DNA of 64,000 nt from Acanthornis magna. Lineage: Eukaryota > Chordata > Aves > Passeriformes > Acanthizidae. Every line of letters begins with the position of its first letter. The first letter of the stretch is position 1. Positions 12,935 to 23,700 of the stretch are shown in pieces. The DNA is taken from NCBI GenBank assembly GCA_036785705.1, contig JAWUZG010000027.1:3577501-3641500 (forward strand). Reading direction: 5' to 3'. Made by a program: the position numbers and the translations under genes. The notes below the pieces were generated by a model. It did no database searches and was not told the DNA's origin. It worked only from the letters and a program-made list of their open reading frames with translations.

Positions 12935-13160
12935 TGGAAGGAGGGAATAACCGACTCTCGGCAGCTCTAGTGAAAGAAGCAGTGGGTTTGCACTTAGAAA
13001 GAGAGTTTCAGGTTAATATCAGTGAAATACAAACCAGTAGGGGTCCTGAGGGGCTGGACTAGGCCCTGGAACCTGCTCTACTGAAGATCCTTGAGAACAG
13101 GAAGAACAAAAGCTGTTGTGAGGAACATCTGTCTCATTAGCCTATGTCAGGGTTGACAGA
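12935..13160 (+). mobile_element. 3' continuation of the degraded CR1 LINE
   Basis: GGGAATAACCGACTCTCGGC, AGAAGCAGTGGGTTTGCA, AGTTTCAGGTTAATATCAGTG and, further on, AACATCTGTCTCATTAGC follow the 3' UTR order of old CR1 elements (AGGGAATAACC..., AGTTTAGGTTAGACATCAGG..., AAACATCTGTCAGGG). It has the same orientation as the fragment at 11.46-12.24 kb, so the two are probably halves of one element. Confidence 0.5.
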
Positions 13161-13639
13161 GTGACCCTCCTGAGTTTCCTGCTCTTCTGCCTTGCTTGTT
13201 CTGCCTGTACGAAGAGGTTTCAGTGGCCTTTCGTTCTGACATGCAGCACTGGGTACAGAAAGTTAGAGGGACAGAGAAATGTAACTAATCACTGCTTTTA
13301 TAAACCAAGAAGCTCAAAGTTAATTACACTGAAAATGCAAAAAAAGTATCTGCTCCAGACAGTGAGAGAACTCCCTCTGGCTTGTATTGGCCTTGGATCA
13401 AACCCAAAAAGAAGAGCCTGCACTATTTTCCTTGAGAATTGCTAATGTGTGTGTTGAATAAAATACAAAATTGCAAAGGAAATAAACTTGTCTGTAAAAG
13501 TCTTCATCCAACACTACTTAGGGTGTTTTGTCTGAGTTCTAGTTTACTCATCTAGGTATACCTATTGTCTTTTGCCATAAAAAATGTTTCAATCTGTCAT
13601 CAGCTTACAAGACTCGTTGAAAAGGGTAGGTTTGTCAAA

Positions 13640-13800
13640 AAAATTTAGTTCGGCTGTGGTTAATTTCTGTTTCCCATTGACCCATGTTGTATTGCGTCAT
13701 ATAATCAGTCTGGTGTCTTGTGTAATTGCATGAGGAATTTGTTTTGTTTAACAACAATGTGTAGTATTTTTTCTATCATTGCTGATGCAAGATTTAGGAA
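13640..13800. promoter_or_regulatory. candidate regulatory stretch A in intron 2
   Basis: This is repeat-free sequence with a tight set of motifs. ATTGCGTCAT (13691-13700) joins a C/EBP half-site to an ATF/CREB half-site. AACAAT (13753-13758) fits SOX proteins, and GTGTAATTGCATGAGG carries a homeodomain-type TAATTG. Motif density is the only evidence; conservation was not tested. Confidence 0.25.
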
Positions 13801-14269
13801 ATTTCTGGCCAAACACTGTATGTTCTGCAGTTTAATATTTCAAGTTAAATTACAGTTCTAAAATCTGACATTCAGTGGCAGCCTTATTCATCTGTCTGCT
13901 GACACAAGACATTTCAGGATGACGTGTGCAATAGCAGAATTCTCATCTAGTTACTCAGACAAATAGATGTCTTGCAAACAGCTATGGAACAGTTAAATCT
14001 TTAACCCTGTGCTCACAGCTGAATGATCGAATATGGATTTGGCCTCTGAGATTTTCAGCTGATAATGGCTCCAGGCTGAAAATACTCTGCTGAACCTGTA
14101 CATGTTCACGTTTGGTAAAATACAGCAATTGTGGAACTTTTAAGAATTTCCACATCAAACCATACTAAGTTTCGTGCTCAGTTAGAAGTCTAAAACTTAT
14201 TCAGAAATGACATCAAAATGAGGGCTAAAATAGAGGCTATTCCATGACTCCAACGACAGATAAAGACTC

Positions 14270-14400
14270 CTCTCACCCTATCTGCCAGAGGACACCCACT
14301 TGAGGAATCATTGGTCTGGCTGAGCAGCAGCTGCCTGCAGTGCCAGCTATTAATGCACTTTGAAAGTATAGCCCTCTGTCAGAATGCAAATAAACTCAAG
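14270..14400. promoter_or_regulatory. candidate regulatory stretch B in intron 2
   Basis: This stretch contains an E-box CAGCTG (14328-14333), a TCF/LEF-type CTTTGAA (14358-14364) and a perfect octamer ATGCAAAT (14384-14391) within about 65 bp of repeat-free sequence. A TCF/LEF site would fit Wnt feedback, but that is inference. Confidence 0.25.
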
Positions 14401-17400
14401 AAAATGGCAGAAACTCAGGCTGGCAAAGCACAGACTCCTCTGATTGGCCTGGAGGATTGCTAGAAGTGGCCTTGAGCACCTTCACCAGAGACAACAGGCT
14501 TAATTTTAATTCATGCTGGCGGTCATCTCCTTTTGGAGTTCTTAGATCAGACAGTTATCAGAGCAGACTGATCTGATATTAGATCACACTACTCCTGAGA
14601 ACGTCCCTTCTGTGTTTTGGGAATTAAATCAAAACTGCTGTGTTTGACACCAAGGCAGGCGTTTCTAACAGAGAAATGAGTAAATCCAAGGGTTGCAGGA
14701 AAAGCCAAAGCAGTGTATTTTTCATCAAAATAAAAATCTCCACAGAATTATACTGGTCTATGTGGCAGAAAACTTTAGGAAGTCAGACAAGAATTTTTCT
14801 TCTGAGACACAAAAATTGAGCGTGTACTCTGCCAAATAAGTAGATAATCAGGATATTCACTGGAAAAAGAAAATTCTAGCCCCAAAGTTGGGTCAAATCC
14901 CAAATCTGCTGCTACTTATGTCTTCATTTCATGAACATTTCTGGAAAGACTTATCTCTGTTTAGTTGCAGAACAAGAATATTTTTGAAATATCAGAAAAT
15001 TCCATAAAATGAGATTATTGTTCTCTATAAAGGTATCACAGCAATCATTACTTAAATATTTTTAGCTGCCTAACAAAGACTTGCTTAGAACTGATTCCAA
15101 GTGATGACATGCTAATGGAAAGCTTTGTGTACAGCAGACATTATTTGAGCACAGAGGTTCCCCTCCCTCCCCTATCAGCAGTTTCTGATAGACTCCACTG
15201 ATCCTGGGACTTTAGCAAACTGCTGAGGTAATGCTTACACTGAAGTTCAAGTGAAGTTTTAGAACATCCTCTAGTTAAAAAAATACTAACCTCCCAAACC
15301 TTAATTCGTAGCAGGACAACTTAACCAGCTAAAGAAATTAGCTAATTTCTGAGACCTGCTTATATTAGAGCTGCATCGAAAGAGGAGAGTAATTTCTTTA
15401 GAGAGTCAGTGTGGTTTCCATTTGATATTATCCCATGACTTGAGGTAATTCCATCACTGCTATGGCTCCCAAGTGGGTAAAGGAAAGATATTTTTCTTTA
15501 TTGTTGATGGTAGTCAGGGGTATAATGGGAATGAGGGAGAGAGAAAGGAAGATAAAGACAGGATATTCTTTCATTTTATACAACTGATCAAGGAAAGCAA
15601 CGTGTGAAAACTTACAAAGAGGTCACGGACACAAAGGCCATAATAAAGTGTCTTACCACGTCCTCTGGAGACATGGGGAATATATTGAGCTTAAACACAA
15701 AATATGAGCAACTGCCACTAGTTAATCTCTGAGTAAATCTACTGAACTGTAGGTTACAGCTGCTTTGTTCCCTCACAGGAATAAGTTTCTTCTTGTTAGT
15801 AAGCCTTTCTATGTGTATTTCAAAAGTGTCTGAACCAAAAATTTCCCTGGGTCTGATTTTGCACTGTCATTTAACCTCAGCCTGAAGAAAAGCAAAATGT
15901 GTCTACACACATAGCTTCTATTACATCTCATACTTCCAATATTTCAATTTATGGATTAAGAATAGAATTTTTTAAAAGAAGAAGAAAGAAATCTTGCAAG
16001 TCAACAGAACACATTTTAAAACAAAAGTTCCAGATTTGACTTCAGCTGGCAATCAAAGAGGAGAGGAGTTAATATCAACATGTGTTTATAGACATCACAC
16101 CAGGAACTAGAACCGTGGCTCCATAACAGTTTTGGATTGCTATCAACCCTCAGAATTTCTTAAAGACCACCAGGCATCATTATCATCAAACTTTTAATTG
16201 AAAACACTATTTAAAACAGTGTTTAATATGGCTCTGTGGATTAGCTGTGAACCCTTTTCCGTGGCCTCCTGGACCACCAGTGCTCTGCGGACCGAGGTTT
16301 GGGAAGCGCTGAACCACACTGCACACATGGTCCACCCCAAAACACTGCTGTGCCTGGGAGCAGAGCAGCCCTGCCACTGCTCAGACAGTGCACACTGCAG
16401 CTCAACCTTCTTGGTAGCTGAAGAACACAGAACCCTTTTGATTTTCTCTTACCCAAAGTTTCTTTTTTATTGCTTTGGAGAAACAAGAAAATGGTGCCCA
16501 ACCCTGGTTTCTGATTGTTTCTTGTAGGATCTTCCTCATATCTGGCAATGATGTAATCTTTCAGGGAACTATCTATGAAAATAAGAAATATAAATTCCCC
16601 CCCATACTGTGGAGTTATCATTCCAGAATAGTTATGAGATCTATGAGTCCAAAAATTAAAAAATTAAAACTAGCTTCTAAGTTAGTTCTTTTCCCTCCTC
16701 TGGAGAATTTGTTCCTTTTTTTCCGTTCCCAAATCCACTAATGATGCTACAGCTCTGTGTGTGGTCATTAAAGCATTTCAGCAACTTTCTGCAAATTCTT
16801 TACAATTATTCTTTGGCTGCAGCACTACAGAATTGTCTATTTATTACCAGAGAAACACACAGAGGAAAGCACTGAGAAGGGAACTTGTGGGGAAGTGTTA
16901 TAAATTAGAGCAGCAAAACACCTAGGGCTGTGATCCAGCCCTGTGGGAGAGCAGTGACAGTGTGGTCCAAATGGGGCAGGGATGGGCTGGGGCTTCCCTG
17001 CCCATCTTTCTGCCTTGGATTCTCCTTGCACCTCACAGGCACTTCAGCCAAGCAGTGCAGAAAGGGCTCTTATTTACCTCTCTGCATACCCTCGTTATTA
17101 ACAGCTATTGCATGGAATTGGGAACGAGCAACTTTGGCAAGTAGCAGCATCACAGAAAAAACAAAAGAACTCCTTTTCTAAAGCAACGTTTTTGTATTAA
17201 ACAAGTCTATGATCCCATGACAGTATCTCACCTGTTTTGGAGAGGAATCAGAGCTGCCACAGCACTTCTGTGCCCCTTGTGTGCTCAATAGCCATGGTAG
17301 CGCAGAGGTTTGATTCAGAGCGGGAGTGGAAAAGGGCCACTTCAGCAAAACTAATGAACAGAAGTCTGCAAGGGAAAAGGGCTAACCTCTACCTTGAAAG

Positions 17401-17948
17401 AAAATGAAACATGCAGAGTTCTTGTCTTTGTAGGTGTCTCTTGTGGTACTTAACACTCAGCATCACTAACAGATGCTACTGGAGCATTTATAAATTTAGA
17501 TTAATAATCAGCCCCATTAGTGTCCTGGTTTTGTTTTCATTGTCTGAACACTTTCCTTATTCCATGCAGTGCCACTGCTGAGAGGCAGCTATTAACTCAC
17601 TTTTTATTCATCTGAAACAGATAACGTTCAGCTTGCAAACCTGACTAGACGGTGTGAAAACAAATCTTGTGGCCTCACCTCACCACTGTCCAGATTCATC
17701 GCCAAGCTCCCCTCTGGTGAAGGGGTTAGGTGGGACTATCCCATGGCTGCATACCTGGGGTAATATGCCCCAGCTGAGCCAAGAATTTTAGACATGTGTG
17801 GAATTCCGTAAGGATGAGAAATCCACACCGAGTGGCAATGCCCTCCTCCCATTACTGTCCGACCCCCTTGCTGTAGATAATGTGTGTTTCTTTAGTGAGT
17901 ACGTGCTGCCTTTCTGCCAACCCATCAGCTTTTGGCTTCTCTCCACAG

Positions 17949-18220
17949 GAAGCAGGGAGGCCGCGTTCACCTATGCCATTACTGCTGCCGGGGTTGCGCA
18001 CGCTGTCACGGCCGCCTGCAGCCAGGGCAACCTCAGCAATTGTGGCTGTGACCGAGAGAAACAGGGCTACTACAACCAGGAGGAGGGCTGGAAGTGGGGA
18101 GGCTGCTCCGCGGATATCAGATACGGCATTGAGTTCTCCCGGAGGTTTGTTGATGCCCGAGAAATCAAAAAGAATGCACGGAGGCTGATGAACTTGCACA
18201 ACAATGAGGCTGGAAGAAAG
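17949..18220 (+). CDS. WNT7B: WNT7B exon 3 (internal coding exon)
   Basis: This exon encodes 90 whole codons of a secreted Wnt ligand that signals through Frizzled/LRP receptors. The translation starts [20 protein letters not shown] and continues through [13 protein letters not shown], a [20 protein letters not shown] block and a C-terminal [12 protein letters not shown]. These are hallmark WNT7 residues, and NLS forms a possible N-glycosylation site. The acceptor is a good pyrimidine tract ending CCACAG|GA. The first two bases complete a glycine codon begun in exon 2, so the exon starts in phase 1. It ends in phase 0 at AAG|GTATTC, a GT donor that departs from GTAAGT. The reading frame runs on without a stop into the intron as far as 18430. 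Exon 4 joins in frame to give GRK-VLE, as expected for WNT7B. The identification is recognition of the family, not a database search. Confidence 0.95.
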
Positions 18221-18806
18221 GTATTCCAGAAAGGACGAGGGATGGGGATGTGTGTGCTGGAGGACGGGGGGAGGCTGGCTTGGTGGCAGGAGGCATTCCC
18301 TGAGAGCTTGCCCCTCTCTCTGATGTTATCCCACACCCACATCAAGTCACCAAATGGCATCTGTTGTTCACCATTTTTTGCTGTTTCTTTTTATTTAGGG
18401 CTGGCCATGTTATTAGAGGTACTTCTCTAAACATTTCTGCTTCCTAAGCCTTCCTTCCAGCCCCCGATAACAGGGAGGACCTTGCTGGATCTGTTTGGCA
18501 TAATGCTAAATCACTGCTTTTCATCCGATTTGCAAAAAATCTAGCAAGGGATGTCGGGGCTTGTGATGGGACAGAGCTGAGTGTCTGCTTTGCAACTCCC
18601 ACAGCACTTCCAGATATTTATTCCAGCCAAACCCAAACGAGTGATTTGACCCCATTTCTAGTAAAATACAAACAGCAGTACACAATGCACAACTTAGCAA
18701 ATGCACAGCTGTCCCTTTGTGACTGGTGGGCTGCAAATGGCTGCATAAGAAGAAGGAGAAACATTTTCGTGTCTACAGCCATGACTGAATTGCTTGCCAT
18801 GGAAAC

Positions 18807-18850
18807 AATAAACATCATGGACCTATGCTGATTTATGTTCACTGAATAAA
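18807..18850 (+). terminator. possible intronic poly(A) signals in WNT7B intron 3
   Basis: Two AATAAA hexamers (18807-18812 and 18845-18850) lie about 600 bp after exon 3 on the coding strand, past the stop codon (18428-18430) that closes the frame read through from exon 3. Such hexamers arise often by chance in AT-rich DNA. Confidence 0.2.
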
Positions 18851-19714
18851 AATCCTCATAGCTCTCAAAGACCTTTAAAAAATGTAAGAAATCTTTCTCC
18901 ATAATATATACCTACCTCAGGAGAGATTATACCTTTCTAAGTGTTTTCCCCCAGGAAAAGCCCTCCACTCCAGTGTTACAGAAAAATCCAATATACCAAT
19001 ATACCAATCCTCCTCCTCTAGTCCTCAAAGTAAGACTGAAATTTCCTCCTCTAAAACCATGTGTGCTTTCAGTCCTGCACTGAGCCCTGGGCAGAGAGGG
19101 TAGGATTGGTGCTGACAGAAACAGCACAATTATCTTTCTGCCTGGATTTAGCTTATGAAGGCTCAGTTGCATTGGCTCTGCACTGGAACTGAAGGTGCTG
19201 TGTGGACAGTGGTTCATGGGGGTGGAAATACTGCATAAACTCAATGTGGTGAGCAAGGCATCATCTCAAGAGTGGAAACAGGATGGGTACTTCAGTGACA
19301 GCTCACGCTGAGGTCTTCAGATATGTGGGACACAGCTGACTGAAGAGTCAAACAGCAAAGCAGCCTCAAGGGGCACAGTCTTTTTCCCTAAAAATTGCTG
19401 CCATGGGTATAAAAGAACCTCATACAGCAGCTGACCCTCACCTTGGAAGACCAGCTCTAGGTCTGATCCCTTCCTTCAGGCTGGGCATTTCAGCTCAGCG
19501 GCATGAATTGTGTTTGGAGGCAAAAGAAGATGGAAGCCAACTCTTAAACTTGCCAGGGAGCGTTTATGAGTGCTCAATGCATTATCATCCCTGCTCAAAC
19601 TGGCCTCCTCTGTGGGGTGTGCTGTGTCACACCCCTGGAGATCCTGATGCGTGTCCTGCATGGAACAAGTCACAGCTGAGATGTGAGAGAGGGACAAAAG
19701 AGCAAAAGTAGACG

Positions 19715-19835
19715 CTGAGATGGAGAGCAGTGAAGCCCCAGGGACAGAAAGAGCTCATTATGTGAACCAGGCACTGATCATGGGTCCCCCAATTCTAAAT
19801 ACAGCCCAGTAACCACTAGACCACATTGCTGATTC
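19715..19835 (-). repeat. probable tRNA-derived SINE relic
   Basis: Read on the minus strand, 19809-19832 gives AATGTGGTCTAGTGGTTACT. This resembles the 5' end and A box of a tRNA-derived SINE (GTGGTCTAGTGGTTAGAG). It is followed by a degraded stretch that includes GGGGGACCCATGA and CCTGGTTC. No intact tRNA can be folded from it, so it is not called as a tRNA gene. Confidence 0.4.
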
Positions 19836-20586
19836 TTATTAAGCACATTATATTTTATTTTTCATCAGAATTTCATAAGCAGAAGGACATGAGCAAACCA
19901 AAGAAGTGCTTGTTTTTACAGATATTTCTGGTAGCAGTATTCATGCAAATGAATTTTTTTTAACAATTCTAAAAACTTTTTTTTTTGCAAATGTTCTTGC
20001 AAAAACAAATTATAACACTCACTTTCATATTTTAAGAAAGGAATAAAAAGGCTTGTCAATACTAACAATATATTTTTTCCCACTATATAAAAAATATAAA
20101 TAGTCATTTGGAGTTTAGTCGCTTTTTTGTTGCTGGTATTTTTCAGTAGTTACTTATACTCATAGCTATTAATTAATTCATTGTATTGCTTTCAAAAGCT
20201 AAGAATGACTGAAAGGATTTGGTGTAACTTTTTGTTTTTAAGTATAATCCATCAAATCCAGAGGAATGTGCTAATATACAAGATGGTTTTGGGGGTCATG
20301 TTTAAGAAATAATATTGGTATTATGATATACATACTCATGAAATGAATATTCAAAGTTATACAGTATATAATACTTAGTGATTTTGGTTCTTCTCAGATC
20401 ATTTGCTATTTGTATAGATTAGACATTCTGAATTTAAGACTGACTGAAACTTAAGGTCAGAACAAAACTCTGGAACGTAAGATGTGCTTTCTGTGTTTCT
20501 GGGTTGGACCCTTACAAAAGCAGTTGCAGGGTTTTCAGCAAGTTCAGTGTGAAATCACAAGACCCTTCTGACAATCCAGGCACACT

Positions 20587-20638
20587 TGAAATCTGATCTA
20601 CATTCACCTGAAATCTGATCTACATTCACCTGAAATCA
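20587..20638. repeat. 22-bp tandem repeat, about 2.4 copies
   Basis: The unit TGAAATCTGATCTACATTCACC occurs twice exactly and a third, partial copy (TGAAATC) follows. Confidence 0.95.
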
Positions 20639-20801
20639 GGCAGTTTTGGGCGTCCTTGGTAAACCTGGATTGGACTATGAGCCTGACACAAAATCTGAAA
20701 CCGGGAGATTTTTCTTATGCATGAACATCATTGTGACATACTCCACCTGGTGTATGTCCTCCTCTCCTTATTCACACTCAAGTCAGAAATGGCAGGAGCA
20801 A

Positions 20802-21250
20802 TCACAGTCACAGAATGGGTAAGGTTGGAAGGGTCCAACCCCTCTGCTCAAACAGGATCCCGTAGACCTCAGGATTGTGTCCAGATGGTTCTGGAATATC
20901 CCCAGTGAGGAGACTGCACAGCCTCTCTGGACAATCTGTTCAGGGCTTGGGCACTGCACAGGACAGAAGCTGTGCCTCATGCTCAGGTGGAACTCCCTGG
21001 GCTCAGTCCCTGCCATTCCTCTGTGCCATTGCTGAGCCCCTGGAGCAGAGCCTGGCCCTGCTCTGCCCCTCCCTGCACACAGGGATGGACACCCAGGGCT
21101 GAGGGCCCCTCTCTCTCAGCTGGGGCTCCTCTGGAGCCTGAGCAGCCCCAGCTGTCCCAGCTCCCTTCCTCCTCACAGGACACCGTGCTCCATGACCTCG
21201 TGGTCCCTGCAGCCGAGGCTGCCCCCACCCTTCCTGTCTCCAGCCGGACC
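20802..21250 (-). mobile_element. CR1 LINE 3' fragment
   Basis: The + strand reads TCACAGAATGGGTAAGGTTGGAAGGGTCCAACCCCTCTGCTC, the reverse complement of an avian CR1 3' end. It is followed by GCACAGCCTCTCTGGACAATCTGTTC and, further in, CCTGAGCAGCCCCAGCTGTCCCAGCT...TCCTCACAGGA. The open frames on both strands here are by-products of this GC-rich repeat. Confidence 0.85.
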
Positions 21251-23608
21251 TTCCTGCTTTGTTGGAGCAAGGTCCAGCAACACATTTCCCTCACTGCTCT
21301 TCCGTTTGCCTGGACACAGCACTGAACCTTCATCCCTCTCCTTTTCCCTCCCAAACTCTCACAACAAACTGGGAAATGCTTTTACTGCTCCAAGAAAGTC
21401 TGTCAGTGCCATCCTAGTGATCCATATGCAGCTTGCCTTAAAATTTGGAAATGCTTTGGAGCCCAGCTTCTGGTTCCTGACTGCTATTATTAAGAGCAAA
21501 AGTAAGGATCTTTTACCCATGTTATGAATAGGAATAAAAGGTAAGAAGGAAAAACACAGGCAACTCAGTTCGTTTTTAAATTCCTTCATTGCTTCAGAAG
21601 TTCTCAAATAGTGTTTTCAACCTTAGGGTGGTAATGACAAGGCAGTAAAGGAAATGTATGCTTATGTAGCTTCCTACAGAGACTTTGCAACACTTTCACC
21701 ATTTAAAAAACCATGATTCACATCTGTAATGGTAAGGCTTGCAGTACTTTTGCAGTCATACCAAATTGACTTCTTGAGTGAACTAAGAGGAACAATTTTT
21801 AGCTGATAAATCTACTACCTTCACTTTAGTCTTTATAAACCTCAGAGACTTCTAAGACAGAAACATGAGGATTAAAGGACATGAAGAGCTCCCAACCCCA
21901 CCTACAATTATTTCCAACTTGCTCTGAAGCCAGTGGTAGGCCCTTGATAACCTCACTAGGTGTCTACCAGGTGGCAGAAGTTCATTGCTAGGATTGTTAG
22001 TCAAGACTCTGGCCACCCGTTTTGCCACCCAAGCAATTAATGGAATATCCTTTCATACCGTCACAAGGACTTTCTGATGTGCTGGGGCAGAAATCTTCTC
22101 TTGCCCATCCTCAGTCTCTCCCAGCCCCTGTCCCACACCTGAGCCAGAGGGGTTTGTAACTACAGCAGTATGGCTCTAATATTTTGCTCTCTCAGGGATG
22201 CTCTCAAAAGCTGGGCTGTTGATATTTCACTGTTGCTAAAAACAGAGCCCAGGGGAATTTCTCTTTGTGGAAAAAGCAGCATAAATAATTGCACAAACTT
22301 TCCAAACAGATGTCGGGGAAAACAGTCTTGGGGGATCTTTTACTTGAGTAAAGGCTGAGATGTTCAGTACAACACTCTGATGAATTATCTCCTTGGAAAA
22401 AAGACAGCATTTAGGCTTCTCAGGGAACTTCTGTTGACTGTGGAAGGAATTAATCCCCTAATTGCCCCGCACTGCATCCCCTAATGGCTCTGCATTGCAT
22501 TTCTAAGAATTGTTTCAGCTAATGGCAGGTTTGCAAAGTTTCTGACAAATTTGCAATACGTAGCACCAGTGAACAAATCACAATCTTGCCATTGGTGTCA
22601 TTTGGAATTCAGAAGTGTTCAGGGATTCCTGGTGACACAAGACACTCCTGATGGGAGATTTCTGCTTTGAGGCAGAGTGGCACTGCATGGTGTGAAAGAG
22701 CAGAAGAACAAAGTGCCCCATCAGCTTCTGAACACCTGCTGTGATTCGGGGTGGAAAGCACAAGTGTGGTAAATGAAAACAAGCCCCCAAAGGAGGACTA
22801 GGATAAGTCGAACAGAAATGTTTCTGAAAGAATGCCTTGTTGCACATCTGAAAGATTACAGAGACATCTGTGGGCAAACCTTTGACAGAGTAATGAAAAA
22901 TTAAATAACGACAAACCAAGTCAGCTTTGATGCTGTTTTATGAGACAGCTTTCTACCATGTAGTTTTAGAAGCAAGTATCTTTATTCTGGGATCAATGAA
23001 CTTAGAGTAACATCTGGGAACACACATCATTAATCTTAACTTTTTGTTGAAAGCTTCAAAACAATGACTGTCTCTTACGGGGAATCTCATTTATAAAAAT
23101 GAAGGTTTCTGTTTGTTTTTATGGGGTGAGTTAAAGGAGCAAACTGAAAAATTGGTAGCAGATTGCAGCTTTTACCAAAAAGTAGAAATGTTTCTGACAG
23201 TTTATCAATCAATTAGGCTCTTAGGCTAGACAGTGACTTTGGTTATGTGGAGAACAAGTTGGCCCTTCCAGAAACACACCCATGGCCCTGACGGCAGCGC
23301 CTCAGCCTGATACCATCCCGGGATTTATTCCTTTGTAACAGCCATGGGCTCTTCCTGTTGGGTTTTTGGAATGCCTGGAAGATGACAACAGCTTATTTTA
23401 CATTTGAAACAATAAGAGTGTGGGGAAAAAACAAATAAGTCAGGCTCTCTTCAGATGAGATTATTCAATTACTTGGGACAACATTTCCACCTAAGTCATG
23501 TCTTGTTCTCACAGTTTCTGGCAATGGGCCTGTGGTACTGGGAATGGGTTTTTTTTCTGGCTTGTTTTGGCTGTAGAAAAGCTTAAGAGGTGATTTGTTG
23601 ATTACCAT

Positions 23609-23700
23609 TATATATATGTGTGTGTGTATATATATATATAATATAAATTATACACACATATATATATAATTATATTATATTATACATACATACACAGACA
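23609..23700. repeat. AT/TG-CA repeat with inverted symmetry
   Basis: A TATATATGTGTGTGTGTATATA arm (23609 onward) is followed about 20 bp later by its approximate reverse complement, ATACACACATATATATA (about 23650-23668). The tail is TA/CATA-rich. The sequence could form a hairpin or cruciform. Confidence 0.85.

Larger units (their letters stand above)
1..17948 (+). other. WNT7B: WNT7B intron 2, 3' part
   Basis: This stretch lies upstream of exon 3. I searched it by eye for exon 2, expected to contain a CNKIPGLAPRQRAIC-like block and WNCSALGE, and found nothing similar. It is therefore taken as intron whose 5' end lies outside the window. It contains SINE relics (2.7 and 7.8 kb), a GC-rich patch with a G-quadruplex motif (5.1-5.4 kb) and a C14 run at 6317-6330. 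Microsatellites lie at 6.94-7.16, 9.13-9.22, 11.01-11.07 and 11.36-11.44 kb. An old CR1 with an LTR-like insertion spans 11.4-13.2 kb. The segment 13.5-16.2 kb is repeat-poor and rich in factor-binding motifs. 16.2-17.9 kb shows nothing I recognise. Confidence 0.75.

Noticed and set aside
16240..16480. GC-richer stretch with TGCGGACC...TTTGGGAAGCGCTG, considered as a conserved old repeat
   Set aside because: Faintly resembles an old interspersed repeat, but too little matched to name a family.
19809..19832. tRNA gene suggested by GGTCTAGTGGTTA on the minus strand
   Set aside because: No B box at the right distance and no cloverleaf; better explained as a SINE relic.
20972..21354. Open frames on both strands of 117-123 codons
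   Set aside because: They lie in or mostly overlap the CR1 3' fragment.
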